NCBI GenBank assembly: GCA_003833135.1
Contig: QZLH01000103.1
Span: forward strand, 19,367-30,895
DNA length: 11,529 nt
Direction of reading: 5' to 3'
Origin: Oehlia diaphana
Lineage: Eukaryota; Glomeromycota; Glomeromycetes; Glomerales; Glomeraceae
The notes under the pieces were generated by a model, which was not told the DNA's origin, ran no database searches, and worked only from the letters and a program-made list of their open reading frames with translations. This document shows positions 1-7,308 of this stretch, piece by piece; positions within the stretch are counted from its first letter, which is position 1; every line of letters starts with the position of its first letter. A program made the translations under genes and the position numbers.

Positions 1-321
1 ATTTTGATATCATTTCGATATTATTTTAATATAGATTTAATATTGATATGATATCGAAATAAAGTATTATCATTTTGATATCATTTCAATATTAAATCGA
101 TGTCGAAATGATATCGAAATGATAATTAAAATGATATCGAAATGATATCTTTAAATTAAACTTAAAGATGTTGTTTCGATGTCATTTCTATTATCATTTC
201 GATATCATTTTGACATCGATTTAATATTGAAATGATATCAAAATGATAATACTTTATTTCAATATCGTATCAATATTAAATATATATTAAAATAATATCG
301 AAATGATATCAAAATGATATC
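1..321. repeat. Long AT-rich palindrome (foldback/MITE-like), left edge cut by window
   Basis: Bases 1-157 and 159-315 are near-perfect reverse complements with the axis at about 158 and no net indel (position n pairs with 316-n). Examples are GATAAT at 121-126 with ATTATC at 190-195, and ATCTTTAA at 147-154 against TTAAAGAT at 162-169. There is essentially no spacer. Each arm is itself built from short units of the type GATATC plus ATTTC or ATTTT, so it has internal symmetry. No coding capacity is visible. This form fits a foldback element or MITE able to extrude a cruciform. Six further bases of the pattern (316-321) suggest that the left arm continues before base 1. The alternative is a local inverted duplication of satellite sequence. 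Confidence 0.85.
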
Positions 322-454
322 ACTTGAAAACTTAAAGTTTCTGTAAAGAATATAAAAATAATTAAATATTAATATTTATCCCACAAGCAAATTTTGTACC
401 AGGAGAGGATTATGAAAATTAAAATAATAGAATTTGTATTACAATAGATTGTCC

Positions 455-480
455 AAGAAAAATTTGAGCGAACTTTTCTT
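455..480. repeat. Hairpin repeat, copy 1 (AAGAAAA...TTTTCTT family)
   Basis: An 11-base arm at 455-465, a GAGC loop and the arm GAACTTTTCTT at 470-480 form a stem-loop with two mismatches. The same stem-loop recurs at 2640-2665, 2710-2736 and, in half form, from 2788. The flank at 431-446 (AATTTGTATTACAAT) is the reverse complement of the flank of the 2640 copy (ATTGTAATACAAATT). So this is an inverted, diverged copy of a longer unit and not a chance hairpin. Confidence 0.65.
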
Positions 481-486
481 AATATA

Positions 487-583
487 AAATGATTGACATG
501 TGAGATTATCAATCAACAATATAAAAAAATGATCGACATGTGAGAATATCAATCAACAAAAAAGTCCTCCATGAGAATATCAA
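487..583. repeat. 40-bp tandem repeat, two full copies plus a partial third
   Basis: Copies start at 487 and 527 with an exact 40-base period; they share GACATGTGAG and TATCAATCAACAA with few differences. A partial third copy (ATGAGAATATCAA) lies at 571-583. Each unit contains GATTGA or GATCGA followed by TCAATC, which can form a short hairpin. The sequence between 321 and 754 holds no convincing reading frame apart from these repeats and homopolymer tracts (G7 near 635, T runs at 715-728 and 745-752). Confidence 0.75.
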
Positions 584-754
584 AAAATAATAATAATTAC
601 AATGTAATTAACATGTTTCAGAAAAAAAGAAGAGGGGGGGATATATCATTCAATTTTATATGACTTACGTAATTAGATTGATCTGTTTCTTGTATTTTTT
701 CTCAAAACTGTGAATTTTTTTTTTTTCAAATATAATATTGTGAATTTTTTTTCA

Positions 755-1146
755 ATGGAGACGACCTCATCATCTCAAGGAAAGGAAGGAACCACCTTAT
801 CATCTCAAGAGAATTCGCTAAGTAAATCATCTTATTCATTAAATAAATAGCAAAATTGATTTATTAAAATTATTATTAATTACAAATTATTATTAATATT
901 AATTATTTTCAAATAGAAAAAAAACTCTTGAAATTCGCAATAAAAACAAAAAGAATGATGTCTGAGCTAGGCATCATTGCTCTCAATATTACCAAAAAAG
1001 AAATAATAATGGAAAATAATAAACTTGGAACATTAAAAGTAATCCTTAGCAGCAATGATGATGTCGTAGAAGAAAAAGATGATAATGTCTCAAAAGATGA
1101 TAATACATTATCAAAATTATCTATAAATATGGATAATAAGAAATGA
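755..1146 (+). CDS. Unrecognised protein, two-exon model, N-terminal part
   Basis: I do not recognise this family. ATG at 755 opens a serine/threonine/glutamine-rich stretch with a short internal repeat (TTSSSQ, then TTLSSQ). The direct reading stops at 848, but GTAAAT at 822 and TTTTCAAATAG ending at 916 give a 95-bp intron. Its phase (one base before, two after) joins exon 1 (755-821) in frame to the reading frame running 917-1146. Exon 2 starts with a lysine tract and becomes acidic (EEKDD, SKDDNT). The model gives about 98 residues, hydrophilic, with no signal peptide or membrane segment. It ends at TGA 1144-1146, yet the same frame continues for another 135 codons, so this is either the 5' end of a longer gene or a broken gene. 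The intron and start are inferred. Confidence 0.45.
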
Positions 1147-1149
1147 CTA
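1144..1149 (+). promoter_or_regulatory. In-frame TGA-CTA, possible leaky stop context
   Basis: TGA at 1144-1146 is followed directly by CTA, and the frame then stays open to 1551. UGA-CUA is the established readthrough-prone context in fungi and animals. I tested intron solutions. The good acceptor CTTGACAG, ending at 1159, does not keep the frame with the GT donors at 1039, 1063, 1066 or 1087. A weak acceptor at 1173 would. A plain nonsense mutation is an equally good explanation. Confidence 0.35.
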
Positions 1150-1152
1150 TTC

Positions 1153-1551
1153 TTGACAGAACAAAATGTTAAGATAGCGAAAACTCTATATGTATTATTA
1201 GCAAACATAGAAAAACTTTCTGATCATCCTCCAATGATGAATCTATTCGAAATCGAAAAGCAAGAAACGTATATTCACTTATTATTAAGTAAACTTCTTG
1301 AAAAAAACACAAAAGAAGAATTTGAAACTGAAATAGAAAACAATAAAAGTTTTTTAAAAATTGAGTATACGAACAAAAATGAAGATGAAATTGACGAAAA
1401 TGATGTTATTTCAGAGGTTGAACTGTTAAAACTTGGTAAATCGTCTTTTAACCAAATTAAAGAAGAAACCATTAAAACCTTGGTTTTGCAATTAGTCATA
1501 GTTTATGATAAATTTCTCCACCAACATATTGATGTAGAAATAAAAAGATGA
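1153..1551 (+). CDS. Unrecognised helical acidic protein segment (C-terminal extension of the 755-1146 gene?)
   Basis: This 132-codon open stretch is in the same frame as the segment ending at 1146, separated by one TGA. It begins with TTG, which is not a likely fungal start, so I read it as a continuation and not as a separate gene. The sequence is rich in K, E, N, I and L. The middle (about residues 50-90) is strongly charged, with KNEDEIDENDV, and the tail holds a hydrophobic helix-like stretch (TLVLQLVIVYDKFLHQH). The even spread of leucine/isoleucine and charge suggests a soluble helical protein. No catalytic motif is visible. It stops at TGA 1549-1551, and more in-frame stops follow up to about 1629. 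I found no intron that joins it cleanly to the next block. Confidence 0.45.
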   Translation: MTEQNVKIAKTLYVLLANIEKLSDHPPMMNLFEIEKQETYIHLLLSKLLEKNTKEEFETEIENNKSFLKIEYTNKNEDEIDENDVISEVELLKLGKSSFNQIKEETIKTLVLQLVIVYDKFLHQHIDVEIKR

Positions 1552-1629
1552 AAAAGTTTTTGAGATTACATAAATTTTCTATCAATTTATCAAAAAATAG
1601 AAATATATTGTAATTTATATAAAATAAGA

Positions 1630-2170
1630 ATGAAAGGCCAGACAATAAAAAATCAAGTTAGCAATAAAATTATTGAATATTCCCAACAAAAAATTCAACA
1701 TAATGATTTAAAGATCATTATCAAAGCAGTGAAACGAATAGAAAGATTAACAAATCTTACAAATGGTGATTGGCAGATAATTGATATAGTTCCAAACCTA
1801 GATATTAATTTTTTTAGATCAACATCAATAAGTGTTACCGCATTTGAGTGTTGATTAAAGATTGTCGAAACGAATTAAATTCTTTCTGAAGAAGATTGTC
1901 ATAAAATATATTTGAAAAAAAAGATGATGATAATAAATTAAGAAAAGATAATATTAAAAAAGTATATCGATTAGTAAATAATAATGATAAATTTGAGGAT
2001 GATTTTTCACAGAATTTTCAAGATGATTCTTCCAATTCACCAAGATACTACCCGGATGATGTAGAATTGGAAGACTCTCCAAGATATTACCCGGATGTTG
2101 ATGATGTAGAATTGGAAGATATTACCCAGATGTTGATAATCCTATAGATGAGGATACGAATAACATCTAA
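1630..2170 (+). pseudogene. Decayed 3' part of an unrecognised gene with an acidic repeat tail
   Basis: Protein-like sequence runs through this region in pieces. The block 1630-1851 (74 codons; ends in FRSTSISVTAFEC) stops at TGA 1852. The same frame then continues (LKIVETN, TAA, ILSEEDCHKIYLKK) to an A8 tract near 1914-1921, where the coding frame shifts. From there an acidic Asp/Asn-rich frame carries two tandem repeats of the type SPRYYPD..DVELED (2037-2075 and 2076-2120). A third copy follows at once, but its start lacks about 10 bp, which shifts the frame. The shifted frame reads RYYPDVDNPIDED and ends at TAA 2168-2170. Two nonsense codons and two frame changes mark a pseudogene. It is in the same frame and has the same style as 917-1551, so both may be remains of one gene. 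Function unknown. Confidence 0.5.
2037..2135 (+). repeat. Tandem coding repeat (39/45-bp units) with a frame-shifting deletion
   Basis: Unit 1 (2037-2075, 39 bp) and unit 2 (2076-2120, 45 bp) differ by a 6-bp GTTGAT insertion and a few point changes. Unit 3 starts inside the GAAGAT at 2115-2120 without the CTCTCCAAGA bridge present between units 1 and 2. This fits a 10-bp deletion between short AAGA direct repeats. Confidence 0.75.
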
Positions 2171-2175
2171 AACAA

Positions 2176-2246
2176 CGTTCATATGGTTCTTTTGACGGTA
2201 TCTTAATTTAGCGTTCATATGGTTCTTTTAACGGTATCTTAATTTT
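2176..2246. repeat. 36-bp direct repeat, two copies
   Basis: CGTTCATATGGTTCTTTT begins at 2176 and again at 2212 with an exact 36-base period. The copies differ by G versus A (GACGGTATC, AACGGTATC). A shorter echo (ATGGTATCTTAA) follows near 2254. The copies directly abut, with no spacer. Confidence 0.8.
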
Positions 2247-2444
2247 CAAAGAATGGTATCTTAAATTTTCTTGAAAAATTTATATAATTATTCATAAATA
2301 AAAGTTAATATTTAGCTTTTTTATTCATAAGTAAAAGTTAAATTTTTTTAATTTTTTTAAATTTTTAATTTTATAATTTTATATATCATTTTTTTGTGTA
2401 TATTTTACAAGAAAAATTAGGCGTAAATATTTCTTTAATTTTAA

Positions 2445-2505
2445 TTTTAAAAATTAAGGAAAATTGATAATATTTTTAAAAATTAAAATTATGGAAAATT
2501 GATAA
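2445..2505. repeat. Imperfect AT-rich direct duplication
   Basis: TTTTAAAAATTAAGGAAAAT at 2445-2464, followed by TGATAA, recurs from about 2474 with an inserted AATTAT (TTTTTAAAAATTAAAATTAT, then GGAAAATTGATAA). The second copy is about 6 bases longer. There are no coding features. Confidence 0.5.
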
Positions 2506-2621
2506 GTCAATTGATATTATTATTTAAGCGGGAAATGTGTCATAAATCTTCGTAAGTAAAATATACGATAATTTATACAAATTTTAATTTATCAAAGTGA
2601 TTTTTATTATAACACAAGAAG

Positions 2622-2845
2622 ATAATATGATTTTGATTCAAGAAAAGTTCGAGTGAACTTTTCTTAAAATTTTATTGTAATACAAATTTGATAACGTGAT
2701 TTTGATTCCAAGAAAAGTTCGCTCGAAAACTTTCTTAAATCATGATCTGGGATCAGCTTTAACATAATACAAGCTTTAACATGACTCAAGAAAAGTTCGC
2801 TTAAATTTACATTCTTAATTCAAGATAACGTGATCTCAATTCAAG
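2622..2845. repeat. Cluster of hairpin repeats, copies 2-4
   Basis: Copy 2 (2640-2665) has perfect 11-base arms AAGAAAAGTTC and GAACTTTTCTT around GAGT. Copy 3 (2710-2736) has the same left arm, loop GCTC and a slightly altered right arm. Copy 4 (from 2788) keeps only the left arm clearly. Each is preceded by, or lies near, a GATAAYRTGATTTTGATTC-type word (2622, 2690, 2824), so the real unit is about 70-80 bp and partly tandem. It belongs to the same family as 455-480. Confidence 0.7.
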
Positions 2846-3430
2846 ATAATGTAGAAATTAAATGCATTAATTTTAAATTATTTTTATACTCTTTTACGAT
2901 GTGTTAAAAATGATGTTAGTTAAAATTTCTATTTTATGTGATTTTTTTAATTAATTAAAGAAAAAATTTCAATAAGTATAAATATCGATAAAGTTTTTAA
3001 GGAACAAAAGGATGATGGAAGGAATAAAAGGATAACGACTTATAAAGCAACAAAATTGGTTACTGTGATCCCATCACAAGATTCACAAGATATCTAATTT
3101 TACTTAAAATGGTGATCGATCAACATCTATAATATTATTTTTTCTTAAAAAAAAAAAATTTTTTTTTTCTGTCGTTTTTTTTTTTTGACAAAATATTTAC
3201 TAACGCTTTAAATTTCTCTTTTTTTTAGATAGTTTCTACGTATGTAATGAATACTAAGAGATATTAAAGATATGATTGGACTTATATTAATAAGGTGGGT
3301 AAACTTAAAATTTATTTTCTCATAAACAGAGGTAGCGATTAATGAGCTTTTTTTCCTCTTACTTTGCCTTTATACTTTATTTTATAGGTAAATAGAGATT
3401 GCTTGGTTGTTTTTAAAAAAGTGGAAATTT
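2846..3430. other. AT-rich stretch without a supported gene
   Basis: No reading frame of note. It contains a repeated purine word (AAAGGATGATGGAAGGA, then ATAAAAGGAT) near 3007-3035, an A12-T10 self-complementary tract at 3147-3168, and T-rich runs. A GT at about 3296 (AAGGTGGGTAAAC) and TTTTATAG ending near 3388 could bound an intron of a transcript leading into the GC-rich island downstream, but I cannot tie either to a coding exon. Confidence 0.4.
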
Positions 3431-3656
3431 ATAGAAGAAGCACATGATATTCCGATGAAGTCTAACAGGTGGTGAATAGCACCAGTCCGAAGAGAAGGGG
3501 TCAATAGGACCTGCTATAGAGAAATATCATACTTCTGATTATATAGAAGGTGTGGACCTCTCGCTTGGTAGGTTCAATCAAAGTATGCGTATTATGGTTA
3601 GCATCACAAGTGTAAATAACTACCTCGAAGTCCTACCGCTAATTATTATTTTTTAT
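3431..3656 (+). ncRNA. Candidate structured RNA, Pol III-like, family unknown
   Basis: By my count 3441-3640 is about 42% GC, while 3641-3720 is about 6%. In AT-rich genomes such islands often mark RNA genes. A closing helix pairs 3436-3440 with 3532-3536 (AGAAG/CTTCT) and 3444-3451 with 3523-3530 (ATGATATT/AATATCAT). Inside lie two hairpins with the same loop: GGTG-AATAG-CACC (3471-3483) and GGTC-AATAG-GACC (3499-3511). A second domain pairs GGTAGG (3567-3572) with CCTACC (3632-3637) and ATGC (3585-3588) with GCAT (3601-3604). TAGCACCAGTCCG (3477-3489) resembles an A box, GGTTCAATCAA (3571-3581) resembles a B box, and T6 at 3649-3654 could be the terminator. I could not match it to tRNA, 5S, U snRNA, SRP RNA, RNase P/MRP or a known riboswitch. 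A SINE or a decayed protein exon (open frame 3391-3474) remains possible. Confidence 0.4.
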
Positions 3657-4411
3657 GTAAGATAATGTATATTTTTATATTAAATATATGTCATAATAAA
3701 TAATAATAATAATAAATATTTCTAATATAACAATCAATTATTAATTGTGTTTTAAAGTGAAATTAACCAACTTCAGAACTATCTAGTTATTACGCAGTAA
3801 ACTACATTAATAACTAAACTAAAATTTGCCTTATGAAATATCAGCACAGATATATTATAAGATATATTAGAATCAGCACATAAATTGGCATATCGGCTGA
3901 TGTTCAATATATCGGCGAAATTATATTAATATCGGTCATAGATATTTTTAAAATAGGCGAAAATGAATTCTTTTTTTTTTAAAAATAATACACGATAATG
4001 CATAAGATAAATTTTGTTAATAAAATAAAATTTGCCAACTTTGTCAAGATCACGTGCTGTGATTTGATTGATGTGAAGTAATACAACTAAAATAATTGTA
4101 TCATGTTCTATCTAGAAAAATGCTGTTTTATTTTGATTATTCTTATCAAGAAAAAGATATATTAAGATGAAACCGGGATTTTGTTGAATTTTGAAATATC
4201 AATATAAAAAAGATTAGTGTATTTTTTACTTGGCGATTCAGAGATTCAGCTTTCAGCTTAGCTCAGTCAATATAGTACATATATTTCAGTCACTATAGCT
4301 ATCGTATAGGTCAGTATAATAATATTTATTGCATTATAAGCAAATATACGAATAAGGCATTAATTTTTGTATATTCACAAAAATTTAGAATTTTGATTTT
4401 GATTGTTAACA
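3657..4411. other. AT-rich spacer upstream of the transposase gene
   Basis: No convincing gene. It includes TAATAA microsatellite-like runs near 3698-3720, the ATCGGC repeat described separately, a T9-10 tract near 3971, and a slightly GC-richer CAGTCA-containing patch at 4230-4320 (TTTCAGTCACTATAGC). That patch may hold promoter or element-end sequence for the gene that follows. I see no defined CACTA terminal inverted repeat here. Confidence 0.4.
3836..3940 (-). repeat. Remnant of a Tc1-like subterminal repeat region, inverted
   Basis: ATCGGC or ATCGGT recurs at 3892, 3911 and 3931, a 19-20 base period, with AAATATCAGC at 3836-3845. The reverse complement matches the layout at 11181-11258: GGCGAT/GCCGAT words every 20 bp, then GCTGATATTT. 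The ATCGGCGAAATTATATTAAT stretch is close to the reverse complement of 11188-11206. No transposase is seen next to this copy, so it is probably a decayed end or a MITE. Confidence 0.5.
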
Positions 4412-5383
4412 ATGTTGTGAAATAGAGCACGAAGGGATACTACTACATTATCTTTTCATATTCAAAATAATTTTAGAAGGCAACCACAAGGTACAATAGT
4501 ACCACCAAATGATGATAATGGTAGTGACAATTTTGATAATAGTAATGAACAACGAAATAATTATAATGTTGATATGCAATTAGAAAATGAAGAATATGAC
4601 GATGATGAGGATGTAGGAAATGATGATATTTATGCAACATCATCAGAAAATAGTGATAATTATACAGCATCTTCAGAAAATGAAAAATATGATGATTATG
4701 GGAATGCAGAAAATGATGATTATGCAACATCGCCAGAAAATGATGATAATTATATAGAAAATGAAGAATATGATGATTATAATAGCGATACAGGAACAAC
4801 ATCTCTAAAAGATGAAAACCATGTTTATGCATCATCACAAAGTGATACAACAACATCTTCAAAAAGCGAAGAAAGTATTGCTAATCCCTCATCAGAGGAA
4901 AAAATATTCATTGATAGAGCACTAGATGAAAGCAATTTACCAAATTTTAATGGTAATTTTGCACCATATTTTCAAGATTTTACTACTGCTGCTTTATTTT
5001 GTTGGATTCATAAACATGATATCTCAACAAATGCGTACGAAGATCTTGTTGATATTATTATGAATCAAGAATTCAATAGAAACCATATTGTAAGAAATAT
5101 CTGAAGATTTTGAATATGGAGGCAACATCTTCCTCTTCTTTCAATATTTGCAAGATCTATCCCAATTTCATCAAAAAAAACACCATCAACTTCTAAAAAC
5201 TCAAAATTAGCGTATCAACTTTCAATAAATGATATTATTTGGCATGTCCTTAGTAATCCATCATTAGTTAATAATATGTATTTGGTCTAGGTATTGATTC
5301 AGAAATAAAATCTGAATACTGGTATGGAACTTTATAGGCAGAATCACCCCTTTTTGGCTAAGAACAATTAACAATATTACAAG
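4412..5383 (+). pseudogene. Tnp2-like transposase, exon 1: acidic N-terminus and conserved segment
   Basis: ATG at 4412 is followed two codons later by TGA (4418), then an open frame to 5101; annotation pipelines would start at ATG 4574 (176 residues, to 5104). The N-terminal half is a degenerate acidic repeat (NDDYATS.ENDDNY and EEYDD units, about 4586-4790), likely disordered. From about 4900 the sequence becomes conserved-looking: FNGNFAPYFQDFTTAALFCW, then a HKHDIS segment. The reading continues past TGA 5102 and TGA 5111 (RF-stop-IWRQHLPLLS) through SINDIIWHVLSNPSLVNNMY. A one-base loss near 5281-5283 then moves the frame to GIDSEIKSEYWYGTL, TAG, AESPLFG, TAA, EQLTILQ. The exon ends at 5383, before GTAATG. 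This matches the region that precedes the catalytic core in Tnp2-type proteins. Confidence 0.65.
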
Positions 5384-5464
5384 GTAATGATCATATAATC
5401 ATATTTGTTATTTATTCTTATTCATAATTTGTGTAAAATTCTATTATTTTTTTATATCTAATAG

Positions 5465-6882
5465 AGACATATAGATGTGGAGATTTTGTTTATTATTATA
5501 ATAATGACAATAATGAACAATTGCATCTTGGTAGATTGAGAGCAATATTAATAAATGAAGTTGATAAGCAATATCGACTAAGAATCCAAAAAGTTCTATA
5601 TTATAATAATTTGCCTGGAGCTTTTAAGGGAGTACTAAGATGGAACCGTTCTCTTACTGGTGAAGTTTGGTTACAAGACCTATCTTTTCAAATAATTGGA
5701 ATATCACAAATTTCTAAAAAAGCTATTGTGATGATGATATTCCAGAATAATTTCATTCCTGAAGAAACATTGCATATTACTGAAATAGTTTATAGACATA
5801 ATAGTTACTAGCGTATTTGTAATGTAGATTTTTCATATAAACATCCTGCTGATTATATTATAATAAGACCACCACCATCTCCTTTCATGAAAGTCTGCAA
5901 GCTATTTTTGGATCTTTATTATGATGACTTTGGCACATATCGAAATGTCTACCATTTATTAGGAGGTGTTTATATACAATTTGGAAATATGCCAAGTCAT
6001 CAAAGGAAGTTGCTTAAAAATCACTTTGTCCTTAGATTTGTCCCGTTTGGTGGTGATTTTAATGAGTTTATAAAACCTTTTATTTCTGAAATAAAAGAAC
6101 TTAAAAAAGGAAAAGTAATGAATATACAAGGACAGGATGTTTGGGTAATTGCAAGCATAGGAGTTGTAACAGTTGACTTACCTCAAAGTAATGATTTGGC
6201 TGGTGTATTGCGACAAAATGCTAATAAGGGGTGTAGAAGTTGTACTATAAGTAAAGATTCATTTACTGATTTTACTCAAGATATAGCTTTAACTCCTCGA
6301 TATTATTACTTGACAGATTCTGAATTTGCTTTAATATCTGCTGAAACAGTTATTGCTCAAAAAAAACAACTTAGTAGAAAATATGGATTGAAATTACAGC
6401 CTAATATTTTAGATGAACTGAAAAGAGAGAGACATTTGCAAACACCACAAGATATTTACCATGTTACTGCAGGAAAAATTGGACGTCTACTCAAATTAAC
6501 TTGTGAATTATTTTCACAAGAAGGAGAAAATAATTTCATTAAAACCTGGAAAGATTTTGAGAAACCAAAGACATGGTCACGTATACCAAATCCCATTAGT
6601 CACCGGGAAAGTTTTATGATGTCTGATTACCTTTGGCTTGCTATAATAATGCCTTTCATACTAAATTGGTTTTTAAAAATAATTAGTTTGAAGAACAATG
6701 AGGCAAAAAATATCCAACAACGAACTGGTGCATCACGTATTAATTTAGTAAAAAATATAATAATAACTTGTTGGGTTCATGTGGCAAAAACAATGAGTAT
6801 GGTTTTTAAAAGCAAGTTTACAATAAATTCTTATGAAGAATTACAGCAAAGTCTTAAAGAAGAAATGAATATTCTTGCAAAG
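5465..6882 (+). pseudogene. Tnp2-like transposase, exon 2: BAH-like module and catalytic core
   Basis: After TATCTAATAG (ending at 5464) the frame reads TYRCGDFVYYYNNDNNEQLH and on to GRLRAIL, which resembles a BAH-type opening (GDFV.., then a LGRI-like strand). One TAG at 5809 interrupts it; the same frame resumes at 5812 and stays open to intron 2. In the stretch from ATG 5887 (333 residues to a stop inside the intron), the Tnp2 core is visible. D13/D14 of YYDDFGTYRN match the DGF position of CACTA transposases, followed by GGVY, N34-P36 of QFGNMP, R40, and then PF.SEIKEL.KG. D97 in TVDLPQ matches the NDFPA aspartate, and C116/C119 (GCRSC) match the CxxC. The D-to-D spacing of about 83 residues is shorter than in plant copies as I recall them. 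The start at 5887 is not a real gene start. Confidence 0.75.
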
Positions 6883-6946
6883 GTATAAATAATTACTTAG
6901 TATAGCAATTTGAATTAATTATTTACTAATAATAAATGATTTCTAG

Positions 6947-7301
6947 GTTTTCTCTGAATTTATCAACTTGCCAAATCTGCATATTAGTGTTCATTTACTA
7001 ATGCATGCAAAAACTTATGGTACTCTTATAAATACACAATGTGGTATCAAAGAAATGGTACACTGGGTCTTTAAAACAATGGTACTCCAGACAAATCGCA
7101 AGAATATTGAATTAGATTTATTAAAATGATATACCACACTTTTTGCAATTCGTCATCTAGTAGATGGTGGTATAGATTATAGGTTATCTCAAAGTTGTAA
7201 TGGGTTTACTTCTCTGACATCAAATTTTAGACATATATTAACCAATTGGTATATTACTGAAAATAAAGAAACATTAAATGAACATGATGAACAAGATAAT
7301 G
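6947..7301 (+). pseudogene. Tnp2-like transposase, exon 3
   Basis: Exon 3 follows TTTCTAG (ending at 6946) in phase 0. It reads VFSEFINLPNLHISVHLLMH, then AKTYGTLINTQCGIKEMVHW, VFKTMVLQTNRKNIELDLLK, a TGA at 7127-7129, and YTTLFAIRHLVDGGIDYRLS. The HLLMHA/YGT.IN pattern is typical of the helical part downstream of the Tnp2 core. The TGA sits where an arginine (CGA) would suit the sequence. The exon ends at 7301, before GTTTGT, in phase 1, which matches the next acceptor. It lacks any ATG-started open frame of its own length, so it is easily missed by ORF calling. Confidence 0.65.
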
Positions 7302-7308
7302 GTTTGTG

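Noticed and set aside
909..1208. Minus-strand open frame of 99 codons
   Set aside because: Antisense shadow of the plus-strand coding blocks; Ser/Phe/Ile-rich from AT-rich complement, no domain signal.
1275..1499. Minus-strand open frame of 74 codons
   Set aside because: Antisense shadow of the 1153-1551 frame, rich in Ser/Phe only because the sense strand is rich in GAA/AAA.
1144..1854. TGA read as tryptophan (alternative genetic code)
   Set aside because: TGG is used for Trp nearby, TGA ends several frames normally, and other stops (TAA, TAG) also interrupt the same decayed genes.
2176..2246. Possible CRISPR repeat (36-bp units)
   Set aside because: The two copies abut with no spacers and sit in a eukaryotic, intron-bearing context.
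2640..2665. Heat shock element (GAAnnTTC array)
   Set aside because: GAA and TTC are separated by three bases instead of two, and the copies are not placed at a promoter.
3452..3500. Hammerhead ribozyme (CCGATGA ... CGAAG)
   Set aside because: The core would need CTGANGA and GAAA; here a key base differs and no stem II can be formed between the two parts.
3452..3522. SECIS element or TPP riboswitch
   Set aside because: ATGA, AA and GA are present but wrongly spaced for SECIS, and the conserved TPP-binding words are missing.
3431..3656. tRNA gene
   Set aside because: A-box and B-box-like words are about 81 bases apart, and no acceptor stem or anticodon arm could be built.
4291..4300. CACTA-type terminal inverted repeat at the TCACTATAG word
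   Set aside because: No matching inverted copy was found after 7990, so it cannot be called the element end.
4473..4862. Minus-strand His/Tyr-rich open frame of 129 codons
   Set aside because: It is the antisense of the acidic GATGAT/ATAATC repeat tract of transposase exon 1.
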